DNA of 64,000 nucleotides from Bradyrhizobium sp. WD16 (lineage in GTDB: Bacteria; Pseudomonadota; Alphaproteobacteria; Rhizobiales; Xanthobacteraceae), in NCBI RefSeq assembly GCF_024181725.1, contig NZ_CP028908.1:62001-126000 (forward strand). The letters are read 5' to 3'. Shown here one piece after another: positions 42,490-52,226 of this stretch. The notes below the pieces were generated by a model, which did not search any database, was not told the origin of the DNA, and saw nothing but the letters and a program-made list of their open reading frames with translations. Both the position numbers and the translations under genes were made by a program. Numbering within the stretch: position 1 is the first letter of the stretch; each line of letters starts with the position of its first letter.

Positions 42490-43419
42490 ATGACGACGCT
42501 CCTGGTGACCCATTCCGCCTGCCTCGAACATGTCGTGCCGCACGGTCATCCCGAGCGCCCCGACCGCCTGCGCGCCATCGAGCTCGGCCTCGGCGCCGAC
42601 CGCTTCAAGCCGCTGCGCCGGGTCGAGGCCGCGATCGGCAATCTCGATCACATCGCGCTGTGCCACAGCGAGCATTACGTCAGCGAACTCGAGCTGATGG
42701 CGCCGAAGGAAGGCCTCGCCTTCATCGACGGCGACACCTCGATGTCGCCCGGCACCTGGGAGGCGGCGCTGCGCTGCGTCGGCGGCGCCACCATGGCGGT
42801 GGACGCGGTGATGAAGGGCGAGGTCGACAACGCCTTCGTCTGCACCCGCCCGCCAGGCCACCATGCCGAGGCCGCCAAGCCCATGGGCTTCTGCTTCTTC
42901 GACAACGCGGCGATCGCCGCGCGCTATGCCCAGCGCCAGTACGGCATCTCCCGAGCCGCAATCGTCGATTTCGACGTCCATCACGGCAACGGCAGCCAGG
43001 ACATCTTCTGGGCGGACGCCTCGGTGATGTATTGTTCCACCCACGAGATGCCGCTGTTTCCCGGCACCGGCGCCGCCTCCGAGCGCGGCGAGCACGACAC
43101 CATCGTCAACGCGCCGCTGCGGCCGGGCGACGGCGGCAGCCAGTTCCGCGCGGCCTTCACCAACGTCATCCTGCCCCAGCTGCGCAAATTCGCCCCGGAA
43201 ATGATCGTGATCTCGGCCGGCTTCGACGCCCATTGGCGCGACCCGCTGGCCAATATCCAGCTCCAGGAAAGCGACTACACCTGGGTGACCCAGCAGGTCA
43301 TGGAACTTGCCGCTTCGTCGGCGGCGGGACGAATTGTATCGGTGCTGGAGGGCGGTTATGATCTCCAGGCCCTGAAGGATTCTGTCGGCGCCCATGTCGC
43401 GGCGCTCATGGGCACCTGA
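42490..43419 (+). CDS. Histone deacetylase family protein
   Basis: A 309-aa zinc hydrolase of the arginase/deacetylase fold. It begins with a short N-terminal strand, then HPERPDRLRAIELG. The active site shows RPPGHHAEAAKPMGFCFFDN (His pair), VDFDVHHGNGSQDIFW (Zn-binding Asp and His) and ISAGFDAHWRDPLANIQL (second Zn Asp). Bacterial members act as acetylpolyamine or other amidohydrolases. It precedes xseB, a gene order common in rhizobia. GAGGGAACACGAACGCTG precedes the ATG. Confidence 0.92.
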   Translation: MTTLLVTHSACLEHVVPHGHPERPDRLRAIELGLGADRFKPLRRVEAAIGNLDHIALCHSEHYVSELELMAPKEGLAFIDGDTSMSPGTWEAALRCVGGATMAVDAVMKGEVDNAFVCTRPPGHHAEAAKPMGFCFFDNAAIAARYAQRQYGISRAAIVDFDVHHGNGSQDIFWADASVMYCSTHEMPLFPGTGAASERGEHDTIVNAPLRPGDGGSQFRAAFTNVILPQLRKFAPEMIVISAGFDAHWRDPLANIQLQESDYTWVTQQVMELAASSAAGRIVSVLEGGYDLQALKDSVGAHVAALMGT

Positions 43420-43520
43420 GGTCGTTCCGCCTCGGGTGCGCCGCTTCGGGCTTCGCCGTCATCCGTTGACGACACCATACAGACTAGCAGAGCGGCACCG
43501 CCGCCCGCCGGGGATCCGCC

Positions 43521-43772
43521 ATGGCCGACAACACCAATGCCGACGTCAAGCGCCTGAGCTTCGAGCGCGCCATCGAGGAACTCGAATCGATCGTCAAGCG
43601 CCTCGAAGAGGGCAAGGTGCCGCTGGAGGAATCGGTCGCGATCTATGAGCGCGGCGAGGCCCTCAAGCGGCGCTGCGACGAACTCTTGCGCCAGGCCGAG
43701 GCCCGGGTCGACAAGATCACCACCGACGCCTCGGGCCAGGTGACCGGAACCGAGCCGCTCGACGTTCAGTGA
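43521..43772 (+). CDS. xseB: Exodeoxyribonuclease VII small subunit
   Basis: An 83-aa small subunit that forms the arm around the large XseA subunit and helps degrade single-stranded DNA. The pattern LSFERAIEELESIVKRLEEG then VPLEESVAIYERGEALKRRC is the full XseB signature. The N-terminus is a short polar tail. Its stop TGA overlaps the ATG of the next gene (TGATG). The large subunit is not in the window. Confidence 0.95.
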   Translation: MADNTNADVKRLSFERAIEELESIVKRLEEGKVPLEESVAIYERGEALKRRCDELLRQAEARVDKITTDASGQVTGTEPLDVQ

Positions 43773-44995
43773 TGGTCGAGGCCGGGGCGGCGACCGCGCG
43801 CGAAGGCGCCGCCGTGCGGCGGCGCCATATCGTCTATGTGCAGGGCTACGATCCGCGCGGCCTCGCGCAGTACTATCGCATGTTCCGCACCGAGCTGCGC
43901 AAATACGCCGCGCTGAACGGCGTCGCCGCCAGCGCCGGCCGGCCGGTCGTCGACGACGCCAAGGCGATGGCCTCCTGGACCATCGAGACCGCCGGCGACG
44001 GCTGGCAGACCACGACGCGCTACGACTTCCTGCGCTGGGAAGAGCTGATCAAGCGCGACCTCGAACGCCCCATGGCCCGCACCGTCGCGGTCGCCACCAC
44101 CTGTTTCCTGCGCCTCGTCTTCAACGGCGTCATCGCCCGCTTCGCCCGCGCCCATTGGCGCTTCGCGATCTTTGCCAGCTACCCCTACATCATGCTGACG
44201 CTCGAGGCGGCGCTGGCGCTGCTGGCCGGCTGGCTGGGCTTCGCCGGCCTCGCTCATGTCGGCGCGCCGCGGCCGCTCGCCGTTCTCGGCGCCGCCGCGC
44301 TGTTCGTGGCGGTGCTCGCCCTCCTGCTCGAGCGCCTCGAGAAGACGACTTACGTCCTCTATCTGATGGCGGACTGGATCTTCACCTTCGAATTCGCCCG
44401 TGGCCGGCGGCCCGACTGGGACGCCCGCATCGATCAGTTCGCCCGCGCCATCGTCGACGCGGTGGCGGCAAGCGACGCCGACGAATTCGTCGTCGTCGGC
44501 CACAGTTCGGGATCGTTTCTCGGGCTGGAGGTGCTGGCGCGCGCCTTCGAGATCGATCCCGCGCTCGGCCGCCGCGGGCCGCGCCTCGCCTTCCTCACCC
44601 TCGGCGGCAACCTGCCGATCGTCGGCTTCCACCGCCAGGCCAAGCCGTTCCGGGCGCGGCTGGCGCGCCTCGCCACCGAGCCGTCGCTGACCTGGATCGA
44701 CTTCCAGTCGCGCAAGGACGTGATGAACTTCTATCCGTTCGATCCGGTGGCCGGCCACGGCCTTTCGCTCGACGCGCCGCGCTGCAACCCGAAGATCGTC
44801 GGCGTGCGCTTTCGCGACGTCATCGCGCCGGAGCACTATGCCGCCTTCCGCCGCGACTTCTTCCGGGTGCACTTCCAGTTCGTCATGGCCAATGAGCGCA
44901 AGGCCGCCTACGACTACTTCGACATGATGTGCGGCCCCGGCCCGATCGCCGCCGCCGCCTCCGCGCAGCCGGCGCAGCTGGTGCGGTGGATCTGA
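43772..44995 (+). CDS. Membrane-anchored alpha/beta-hydrolase-like protein
   Basis: A 407-aa protein. After RRRHIVYVQGYDPRGLAQYY (first strand and oxyanion loop of a hydrolase) come two hydrophobic segments around residues 130-190 (FASYPYIMLTLEAALALLAG), then a second core with VVVGHSSGSFLG, a G-x-S-x-G-like nucleophile elbow (Ser in GHSSG). ATG 43772 overlaps the xseB stop. The substrate is unknown; lipid or ester is likely. The C-terminus LVRWI and its TGA stop come from a B repeat at 44978, so the original end was replaced. Confidence 0.75.
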   Translation: MVEAGAATAREGAAVRRRHIVYVQGYDPRGLAQYYRMFRTELRKYAALNGVAASAGRPVVDDAKAMASWTIETAGDGWQTTTRYDFLRWEELIKRDLERPMARTVAVATTCFLRLVFNGVIARFARAHWRFAIFASYPYIMLTLEAALALLAGWLGFAGLAHVGAPRPLAVLGAAALFVAVLALLLERLEKTTYVLYLMADWIFTFEFARGRRPDWDARIDQFARAIVDAVAASDADEFVVVGHSSGSFLGLEVLARAFEIDPALGRRGPRLAFLTLGGNLPIVGFHRQAKPFRARLARLATEPSLTWIDFQSRKDVMNFYPFDPVAGHGLSLDAPRCNPKIVGVRFRDVIAPEHYAAFRRDFFRVHFQFVMANERKAAYDYFDMMCGPGPIAAAASAQPAQLVRWI

Positions 44996-45265
44996 CGCTC
45001 GTATCAGTGTTGCAGCGAGCTCTTCATACGAGCGTCAGATCCAAAACCGCACTAGTGTCCCGTCTCCGAATTACCGCTACGTTTGCCTCGCACTCGCACG
45101 GTCATTCGGAGACATAGGGACACGAGCAAAATCAAAGTGCTAGTGTGGCTTATGTCTCGCAATTGCCTACGAGAGGCTTGCCGCGAAGGCGGTAGGCAAT
45201 TGCGAGACGCCACACTAGAATTATGATCATTGCTAGTGTCCCATTGGTTCTAACGTTCGTATGGG
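44978..45265 (+). repeat. CTAG mosaic array 7: B-D-linker-A-linker-E (truncated)
   Basis: B (44978-45055, left end CTGG), D (45052-45126, right end CGAG), linker CAAAATCAAAGTG (45127-45139), A (45140-45218), linker AATTATGATCATTG (45219-45232), then only the left arm of E (45233-45265, TCTAACGTTCGTATG). E is cut where unrelated sequence starts. Confidence 0.9.
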
Positions 45266-45280
45266 GCAGCGCGGCGCGTC

Positions 45281-45412
45281 ATTTACCGCTGTCGTCCCCC
45301 GCTTTAAGCGGGGGATCCAGTATCCCAGAGCATTTTGAGGGAGCGTACCGTCACCACTGTCCGCGCCAACCAACATCCGTCCGGTCGAGCCGGACGATGA
45401 CGGCGGCGATCG
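45281..45412. repeat. Dispersed palindromic repeat (family H)
   Basis: GTCGTCCCCCGCTTTAAGCG then GGGGATCCAGTATCC forms one hairpin and CCGGTCGAGCCGGACGATGA closes the element about 90 bp later. The same layout occurs at 41266-41391 with CCGCCGCGAAGGCGGCGG at the core. Confidence 0.6.
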
Positions 45413-45573
45413 GGTTACGAACGCTTCGTTCGCGAACCGAGGCCCCCGCACCCCATCAGCGACAGACCGGGTTCCCTGCTGTGGTATAGCATCCGCCAGC
45501 GGTGATTCCCGGCTGCGGCGGCCTGTCGAAACCCGATCCTGCCGGCCGATGCACGCTGATGGAGATGAAGAGA

Positions 45574-46806
45574 ATGACCGGGGGCGTCAGGGTGGTGGAA
45601 CGGACATCGGTGCTGGCGGGCGTTGTCGGCACCGCGCTGCTGCTCGCCGGCTGCAACGACAAGAACCAGTATGCGGCGCCGCCGCCCGCCAGGGTGACCG
45701 TCGCCTCCCCGACGCAGATGCCGGTCACCCTCTATGCGGAATTCACCGGCAATACCGCGCCGCTCGCCGCGGTCGACCTCGAGGCGCGCGTCCAGGGCTT
45801 CCTGACGACGATCGGCTTCCGCGACGGCGAGGCCGTCAAGCAGGACCGCGTCCTGTTCGAGATCGAGAAGGACCAGTACCAGGCCCAGGTCGACCTGCAG
45901 CAGGCGCAGGTCGACAGCGCCAGGGCCCAGCAGGCCAACGCCCAGCGCGAATATGAGCGGCAGGCGACGCTCGGCCAGAAGGAAGTGTCGAGCCAGCGTT
46001 CGGTGGACGACGCCAGGACCAAGCTCGACATGGCCAATGCGACGCTGGCCGCCGGCGAGGCCAGCCTCAAGCTGGCGCAGACCTCGCTCGGCTACACCAC
46101 GGTGCGCGCGCCGTTCAACGGCGTCGTGACCCGCCATCTCGCCGAGGTCGGCTCGCTCGTCGGCCAGTCCGGCGCGACCAAGCTCGCCACCATCCTCCAG
46201 GTCGATCCGATCTACGTCTATTTCACCATGTCCGAGCAGCAGCAGATCGACATGCGCGACGCCCTGGCAAAGCAAGGCAGGACGCTGAAGGACCTGCGCG
46301 AGAAGCGCGAGGACCAGGCGGTCGAGGTCGCGCTCGCGGCCGACGCGGCGTTTCAATACAAGGGCAGGATCGACTACATCGCCCCGCAGCTCGACGCCGG
46401 CACCGGCACGCTGCAACTGCGCGGCATCTTCGACAACAAGGACGTCGCGCTGGTGCCGGGCCTGTTCGTGCGGGTGCGCGTGCCCATCGGCAAGATCGAC
46501 AAGGCCCTGCTCGTCAACGACACCGCGGTGATGTCCAACCAGACCGGCAGCTACGTCATGGTGGTCGGCAAGGACAACGTGGTGGCGCAGAAACCGGTGA
46601 CGACCGGCCCGGTCGAAGGTCAGCTGCGCGTCATCACCGGCGGGCTCGACGCCGGCGACAAGGTGGTGATCGGCTCGGTCCAGCGCGCCGTCGCCGGCAA
46701 CACCGTCGATCCGGTGGCGGGCGCCATGGCCGCGGCCCGCGACGGGGCGAAGCCCGCCCCCGCGGCGCTGATCCCGGGCGCGACGTCCAGGCCGACCAAC
46801 CCTTAA
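45574..46806 (+). CDS. RND efflux periplasmic adaptor (MFP) lipoprotein
   Basis: A 410-aa adaptor. ATG 45574 follows GGAGATGAAGAGA and gives a lipoprotein signal with lipobox LLAGC; earlier ATGs at 45559 and 45565 are possible. The core shows EFTGNTAPLAAVDLEARVQG, a long alpha-hairpin with repeated heptads (QVDLQQAQVDSARAQQANAQ), a lipoyl-like GYTTVRAPFNGVVTRHL and a barrel domain. It lies 27 bp upstream of the pump. It is not close to the adaptor at 25.5 kb, so the two pumps are independent systems. Confidence 0.93.
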   Translation: MTGGVRVVERTSVLAGVVGTALLLAGCNDKNQYAAPPPARVTVASPTQMPVTLYAEFTGNTAPLAAVDLEARVQGFLTTIGFRDGEAVKQDRVLFEIEKDQYQAQVDLQQAQVDSARAQQANAQREYERQATLGQKEVSSQRSVDDARTKLDMANATLAAGEASLKLAQTSLGYTTVRAPFNGVVTRHLAEVGSLVGQSGATKLATILQVDPIYVYFTMSEQQQIDMRDALAKQGRTLKDLREKREDQAVEVALAADAAFQYKGRIDYIAPQLDAGTGTLQLRGIFDNKDVALVPGLFVRVRVPIGKIDKALLVNDTAVMSNQTGSYVMVVGKDNVVAQKPVTTGPVEGQLRVITGGLDAGDKVVIGSVQRAVAGNTVDPVAGAMAAARDGAKPAPAALIPGATSRPTNP

Positions 46807-46833
46807 GTTCACCGGCGCACGAGGCGGCTCATC

Positions 46834-49800
46834 ATGTTCTCGCGGTTCTTCATCGAACGGCCGGTGCTGTCCAACACCCTGGCGTTTCTCATCGTGCTGG
46901 TGGGCGCGCTGGCGATGACCAGCCTGCCGGTGTCGCAGTATCCCAACGTGGTGCCGCCGACCGTGTCGGTGACCGCGACCTATCCCGGCGCCAGCGCCCG
47001 CACCGTGATGGACACCATCGCCCTGCCCGTCGAGCAGCAGGTCAACGGCGTCGACCACATGATCTACATGCAGTCGACCAGCGCCAGCGACGGCAGCTAC
47101 AGCCTCGTCGTCAGCTTCGACATCGGCACCGATCCGGACATGGCCCAGGTGCTGGTGCAGAACCGCGTCTCGCTGGCGACCGCCCAGCTGCCGACGGCGG
47201 TCGCGGCGCAGGGCCTCACTGTCCAGAAGAAGTCGACCTCGATCCTCAAGTTCATCAATCTCCAGGCATCGGACGGCCGCTACGACAACCTGTTCCTCGC
47301 CAACTACGCCAAGATCTATCTCGAGAACGAGCTGGCGCGCGTGCCCGGCGTCGGCAGCGTCACCGTGCTCGGAGCCGGCTCCTACGCCATGCGGATCTGG
47401 CTCGACCCGGACCGGCTGCAGAGCTATGGCCTGACCCCGAGCGACGTCACCACGGCGATCCAGCAGCAGAACAACGAGGTGACCGCCGGCCTCGTCGGCG
47501 CACCGCCGACCCCGGCCATGGTCAACTTCCAGTACGTCCTCAACGTCACCGGGCGGTTCAGCGACACCACCGACTTCGAGAACATCGTCGTCAAGGCGGC
47601 GAGCGCCGGCGGCGGCCGCATCGTCCGCATCCGCGACCTCGGCCGGGTCGAGCTCGGCGCGGCGTCCTACGGCCAGACCGCGACGCTGGACGGCAAGCCG
47701 TCGGCCGCGATCGCGATCTCCCAGCTCACCGGCGCCAACGCCCTGACCGTGGCCGAAGGCGTCGACGCCAAGATGGCGGAGCTGGCAAGGGCCTTCCCGG
47801 CCGGCCTCGGCTACAAGGTGTCGTTCGACAGCACCAAATTCGTCACCGCCTCGATCCGCGAGGTCTACGAGACGCTGATCATCGCCGCGGCGCTGGTGCT
47901 GATCGTGATCCTGCTCTTCCTGCAGGACTGGCGGGCGATGCTGGTGCCGGCGACCACGGTGCCGGTGACCATCATCGGCGCGTTCGCCGTCATGGCGCTG
48001 CTCGGCTTCACCGTCAACACCACGAGCCTGTTCGCCCTGGTGCTCGCCATCGGCATCGTCGTCGACGACGCCATCGTCATCGTCGAGGGCGTGTCCCGTC
48101 ACCTCGACGCCGGGATGTCGAGCCGCGAGGCCGCGGTCAAGGCGATGTCCGAACTGTTCGGTCCCGTCATCGGCATCACCCTCGTCCTGATGGCGGTGTT
48201 CCTCCCCGCGGCCACCCTCGCCGGCCTGACCGGCAAGATGTACCAGCAGTTCGCCCTCGTCATCGCCGCCACCGCGGTGATCTCGGCGGTCAATGCGGTG
48301 ACGCTGAAGCCCACCCAGTGCGCGCTGTGGCTGAAGAAGACGGTGCCGCCGGGCGAGCGCAACATCGTCTATCGCGCCTTCAACGCCGGCTACGGCCGCA
48401 CCGAGGCGCTCTATACGGCGCTGATCGGCCGGCTCGTCGCCTTCAGTCTGCCGGTCGCGGTGGCCGGGCTCGGCCTGATCGGCCTCGCCTTCTACAGCCT
48501 GTCGACCGTGCCGACGGGATTTCTGCCCGACGAGGACCAGGGCTATTTCATCGTCAGCCTCAACCTGCCCGATGCCGCCTCGGCGCAGCGCAGCGAGACC
48601 GCGGTGGCGGCGGCGGTCAAGCTGGTGCAGGCGATCGACGGCGTCGACAACGTCATCGGCGTCTCGGGCATCTCGCCGCTCGACAACAACGCAACGCTCT
48701 ACAATGCCGGCATGCTCTACGTCGTGCTCAAGGACTGGGACGCGCGCCGGGGCGCCGAGCTGAGCATCGCCGGCATCACCGCCAAGGCGCGCAAGGCGCT
48801 GGCGGGCATGGAGACCGCCGTCGCCCAGATCATGCTGCCGCCGCCGATCCAGGGCGTGGGCAACAGCAGCGGTTTTACGATGATGCTGGAGGGAAAGGAC
48901 GGCAGCACCGACTTCGTCGCGCTGCAGAATGCCGCGGACCAGCTGGCGGCGAACGCCTCGACCCAGTCGGGGCTCGGCCATGTCGCCTCTGGCTTCAAGG
49001 GGAATGTGAAGCAGCTGCGGCTGGTGGTCGACCGGGTCAAGGCGGAAACCCTCGGCCTCACGGTCGGCCAGGTGTTCGCGGCGCTCGAGAGCTATGTCGG
49101 CTCGAGCTACGTCAACCAGTTCAACAAATACAACAACGTCTTCAAGGTCTATGTCCAGGCCGACGCCGCCTTCCGCCTCAAGCCCGACGACATCCTCAAG
49201 CTCAAGGTCAAGGGCGCCGGCGGCGCCATGGTGCCGCTCGGCACGGTCGCCTCGATCAGGGACGAGGTCGGCCCGCCGCTGATCACGCTCTACAATCTCT
49301 ATCCCGCGGCAACCATCACCGGCAGCGCCGGGGCGGGCTTCAGCTCCGGCGAAGCCATGACGCTGATGAACGAGGTCGCGGCCCAATCGCTGCCGTCCGG
49401 CATGGGCACGGCCTGGACCGGCATGTCCTATCAGGAGCAGGTGGTCGGCAACCAGATCTACCGCGTCTTCGCCATCGCGCTGCTGCTCGTCTATTTCGTC
49501 CTCGCCGGGCAGTACGAGAGCTGGCTGCAGCCGCTGGCGGTGATCCTCGCCGTGCCGCTGACGCTGCTCGGCACGGTCGCGGCCCTCCAGGCGAGCGGCC
49601 TGCCGAACAACCTCTATACCCAGATCGGTATCGTGCTGCTGATCGCGCTCGCGGCCAAGAACGCCATCCTGGTGGTGGAGTATGCACGCGAGAAGCGCGC
49701 CGAAGGCATGGAGATCGCAGCGGCGGCAATCGAGGCGGCGCGCCTGCGCTTCCGGCCCATCCTGATGACCTCGTTCGCGTTCATCTTCGGCATGCTGCCG

Positions 49801-49983
49801 CTCGTCTTCGCCACCGGCGCCGGTGCCGGCGCCCGGGTGTCGATCGGCGTCGCGGTGGTCAGCGGCATGCTCGCCTCCACCTTCCTCGCCGTGCTGTTCG
49901 TACCGCCGTTTTTCGTCGTCCTGGAACGGCTCGGCGCGCACCTCGCGGCCAGGAAGGCGGAGAAGGCCGTCAGCGCGAGCTGA
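46834..49983 (+). CDS. RND multidrug efflux pump, inner-membrane transporter (HAE1 type)
   Basis: A 1049-aa pump with the usual start MFSRFFIERPVLSNTLAFLI, two repeated six-helix halves, the proton-relay pair in GIVVDDAIVIVEGVSRHL and the pore-domain segment VPTGFLPDEDQGYF. It is closer to the MexF/BpeF type than the pump at 22.3 kb. The gene lies between xseB-hydrolase and dxs, a place where rhizobial genomes usually have dxs directly, and arrays of repeats mark the upstream junction. A very long frame on the opposite strand (45415-50202) is a shadow. Confidence 0.95.
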   Translation: MFSRFFIERPVLSNTLAFLIVLVGALAMTSLPVSQYPNVVPPTVSVTATYPGASARTVMDTIALPVEQQVNGVDHMIYMQSTSASDGSYSLVVSFDIGTDPDMAQVLVQNRVSLATAQLPTAVAAQGLTVQKKSTSILKFINLQASDGRYDNLFLANYAKIYLENELARVPGVGSVTVLGAGSYAMRIWLDPDRLQSYGLTPSDVTTAIQQQNNEVTAGLVGAPPTPAMVNFQYVLNVTGRFSDTTDFENIVVKAASAGGGRIVRIRDLGRVELGAASYGQTATLDGKPSAAIAISQLTGANALTVAEGVDAKMAELARAFPAGLGYKVSFDSTKFVTASIREVYETLIIAAALVLIVILLFLQDWRAMLVPATTVPVTIIGAFAVMALLGFTVNTTSLFALVLAIGIVVDDAIVIVEGVSRHLDAGMSSREAAVKAMSELFGPVIGITLVLMAVFLPAATLAGLTGKMYQQFALVIAATAVISAVNAVTLKPTQCALWLKKTVPPGERNIVYRAFNAGYGRTEALYTALIGRLVAFSLPVAVAGLGLIGLAFYSLSTVPTGFLPDEDQGYFIVSLNLPDAASAQRSETAVAAAVKLVQAIDGVDNVIGVSGISPLDNNATLYNAGMLYVVLKDWDARRGAELSIAGITAKARKALAGMETAVAQIMLPPPIQGVGNSSGFTMMLEGKDGSTDFVALQNAADQLAANASTQSGLGHVASGFKGNVKQLRLVVDRVKAETLGLTVGQVFAALESYVGSSYVNQFNKYNNVFKVYVQADAAFRLKPDDILKLKVKGAGGAMVPLGTVASIRDEVGPPLITLYNLYPAATITGSAGAGFSSGEAMTLMNEVAAQSLPSGMGTAWTGMSYQEQVVGNQIYRVFAIALLLVYFVLAGQYESWLQPLAVILAVPLTLLGTVAALQASGLPNNLYTQIGIVLLIALAAKNAILVVEYAREKRAEGMEIAAAAIEAARLRFRPILMTSFAFIFGMLPLVFATGAGAGARVSIGVAVVSGMLASTFLAVLFVPPFFVVLERLGAHLAARKAEKAVSAS

Positions 49984-50295
49984 TCGCGCCGCCCGCCGGG
50001 ACCCTGATCCCGCCACGAATTGAACCCTTTGCTTACCAAACCGACAAATGGAACCGAGCCCGGAGGGAACCCGGCGCGCTCCTTCCCCTTGTGAATGCAT
50101 TGGCTTGCTTGCCGCTTTGGTGTAAGTCTCTGCACCATCTTGCCATTTTGTGCATTGCGCGGTTCGGCGACGCTCGGGGAACGGCTCGCGCGCAGAGACC
50201 ATGAGATGGCGTCACGTCCGGCGGCCGACGGCCGCATCCACGGGCAACGCTCCGCTCTTGTTCCGGGGCTGCCAACGACCCGAAGGAAGACCATT

Positions 50296-52218
50296 TTGTC
50301 GGCATCCAGCTCCACGCCCCTCCTCGACACCTGCCCCACCCCGCACGAATTGCGCATGCTCAAGCCCGAGCAGCTCCGCCAGCTCGCCGACGAGCTGCGC
50401 CAAGAGACCATCAGCGCGGTTTCGGTGACAGGCGGCCATCTCGGCGCCGGCCTCGGCGTCGTCGAGCTCACGGTGGCGCTGCATTACGTCTTCAACACGC
50501 CGGCCGACCGGCTGATCTGGGACGTCGGCCACCAGGCCTATCCGCACAAGATCCTCACCGGCCGGCGCAGCCGCATCCGCACTCTGCGCCAGGGCGGCGG
50601 CCTGTCCGGCTTCACCAAGCGCTCGGAGAGCGAATACGACCCGTTCGGCGCGGCGCACTCCTCGACGTCGATCTCCGCCGGCCTCGGCATGGCAGTGGCG
50701 CGCGACCTCGCGCAGAAGAAGAACAACGTGGTCGCGGTGATCGGCGACGGCTCGATGTCGGCGGGCATGGCCTACGAGGCCATGAACAATGCCGGCGCCA
50801 TGGACTCGCGCCTCATCGTCATCCTCAACGACAACGACATGTCGATCGCGCCACCGGTCGGCGCCATGTCGGCCTATCTCGCGCGACTGATGTCAGGACA
50901 CACCTACCAGTCGATCCGAGAGGTCGCCAAGAACATCGCCCACAAGCTGCCGAAATTCTTCGAGGAGCGTGCCATGCGCGCCGAGGAATACGCCCGCGGC
51001 ATGGTCACCGGCGGAACGCTGTTCGAGGAACTCGGCTTCTTCTACGTCGGGCCGATCGACGGCCACAATCTCGACCACCTGCTACCGGTCCTCGCCAATG
51101 TGCGCGACGCCAAGAACGGGCCCATCCTCGTCCATGTCGTCACCCAGAAGGGCAAGGGCTATGCGCCCGCCGAGGCTTCCGCCGACAAGTATCACGGCGT
51201 CGTCAAGTTCGATGTCGCCACCGGCACCCAGGCCAAGGCCAAGTCGAACGCGCCGTCCTACACCCGCGTGTTCGGCCAGAGCCTGATCAAGGAGGCGCAC
51301 AAGGACGACAAGATCGTCGCCATCACGGCGGCGATGCCCGGCGGCACCGGCGTCGACATGTTCGGCAAGGTGTTCCCGACACGCACCTTCGACGTCGGCA
51401 TCGCCGAGCAGCACGCGGTGACCTTCGCCGCCGGCCTCGCCACCGAGGGCTTCAAGCCGTTCTGCGCGATCTATTCCACCTTCCTGCAGCGCGGCTACGA
51501 CCAGGTGGTGCACGACGTCGCCATCCAGCACCTTCCGGTGCGCTTCGCCATCGATCGCGCCGGCCTCGTCGGCGCCGACGGCGCGACCCATGCCGGCGCC
51601 TTCGACAACGCCTATCTCGGCTGCCTGCCCGGCTTCGTCATCATGGCGGCTGCCGACGAGGCCGAACTGGTCCACATGGTGGCGACCCAGGTCGCGATCA
51701 ACGACGCGCCAAGCGCGCTGCGCTATCCGCGCGGCGAAGGCCGCGGCGTCGAAATGCCGGAATTCGGCGTGCCGCTCGAGATCGGCAAGGGCCGCGTGCT
51801 GCGTCAGGGCTCCAAGGTGGCGCTGCTGTCCTTCGGCACCCGACTCGGCGAATGCCTCAAGGCCGCCGACGAGCTCGATGCCCACGGCCTGTCCGCCACG
51901 GTCGCCGATGCGCGCTTCATGAAGCCGCTCGACATCGATCTCGTGACGCGGCTCGCGCGCGAGCACCAGATCCTGATCACCATCGAGGAAGGCTCGATCG
52001 GCGGCTTCGGCTCCCATGTGCTGCAGACGCTGGCCGATCACGGCATGCTCGACAACGGCCTGCGGGTACGCGCCATGGTGCTACCCGACGCGTTCCTCGA
52101 CCATGACACGCCGGCGGCGATGTATGCCAAGGCCGGCCTCGATGCCAAGGCGATCGTCGTCAAGGCCTTCGAGGCGCTGGGCCGCGAGATGAAGGCCGAA
52201 ACCGGCCGCCTCGCCTGA
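50296..52218 (+). CDS. dxs: 1-deoxy-D-xylulose-5-phosphate synthase
   Basis: A 640-aa thiamine-diphosphate enzyme that joins pyruvate and glyceraldehyde-3-phosphate, the first step of the MEP isoprenoid pathway. I chose TTG 50296 (ribosome site GAAGGAAGA, frame start [13 protein letters not shown]) because it gives the family length; a frame from 50095 would add 67 residues. ThDP/Mg motif: [18 protein letters not shown]; pyrimidine domain: [18 protein letters not shown]; catalytic Glu in [16 protein letters not shown]. Together with tlyA and the RNA methylase downstream it forms the conserved rhizobial dxs cluster. Confidence 0.97.
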   Translation: MSASSSTPLLDTCPTPHELRMLKPEQLRQLADELRQETISAVSVTGGHLGAGLGVVELTVALHYVFNTPADRLIWDVGHQAYPHKILTGRRSRIRTLRQGGGLSGFTKRSESEYDPFGAAHSSTSISAGLGMAVARDLAQKKNNVVAVIGDGSMSAGMAYEAMNNAGAMDSRLIVILNDNDMSIAPPVGAMSAYLARLMSGHTYQSIREVAKNIAHKLPKFFEERAMRAEEYARGMVTGGTLFEELGFFYVGPIDGHNLDHLLPVLANVRDAKNGPILVHVVTQKGKGYAPAEASADKYHGVVKFDVATGTQAKAKSNAPSYTRVFGQSLIKEAHKDDKIVAITAAMPGGTGVDMFGKVFPTRTFDVGIAEQHAVTFAAGLATEGFKPFCAIYSTFLQRGYDQVVHDVAIQHLPVRFAIDRAGLVGADGATHAGAFDNAYLGCLPGFVIMAAADEAELVHMVATQVAINDAPSALRYPRGEGRGVEMPEFGVPLEIGKGRVLRQGSKVALLSFGTRLGECLKAADELDAHGLSATVADARFMKPLDIDLVTRLAREHQILITIEEGSIGGFGSHVLQTLADHGMLDNGLRVRAMVLPDAFLDHDTPAAMYAKAGLDAKAIVVKAFEALGREMKAETGRLA

Positions 52219-52226
52219 CCGCAGCG

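Noticed and set aside
45415-50202. A 1595-codon open frame on the minus strand opposite the second RND pump
   Set aside because: Its translation is almost only Arg, His, Asp, Gly and Ala, without domains, and it mirrors the third-codon GC bias of the real pump and adaptor genes.
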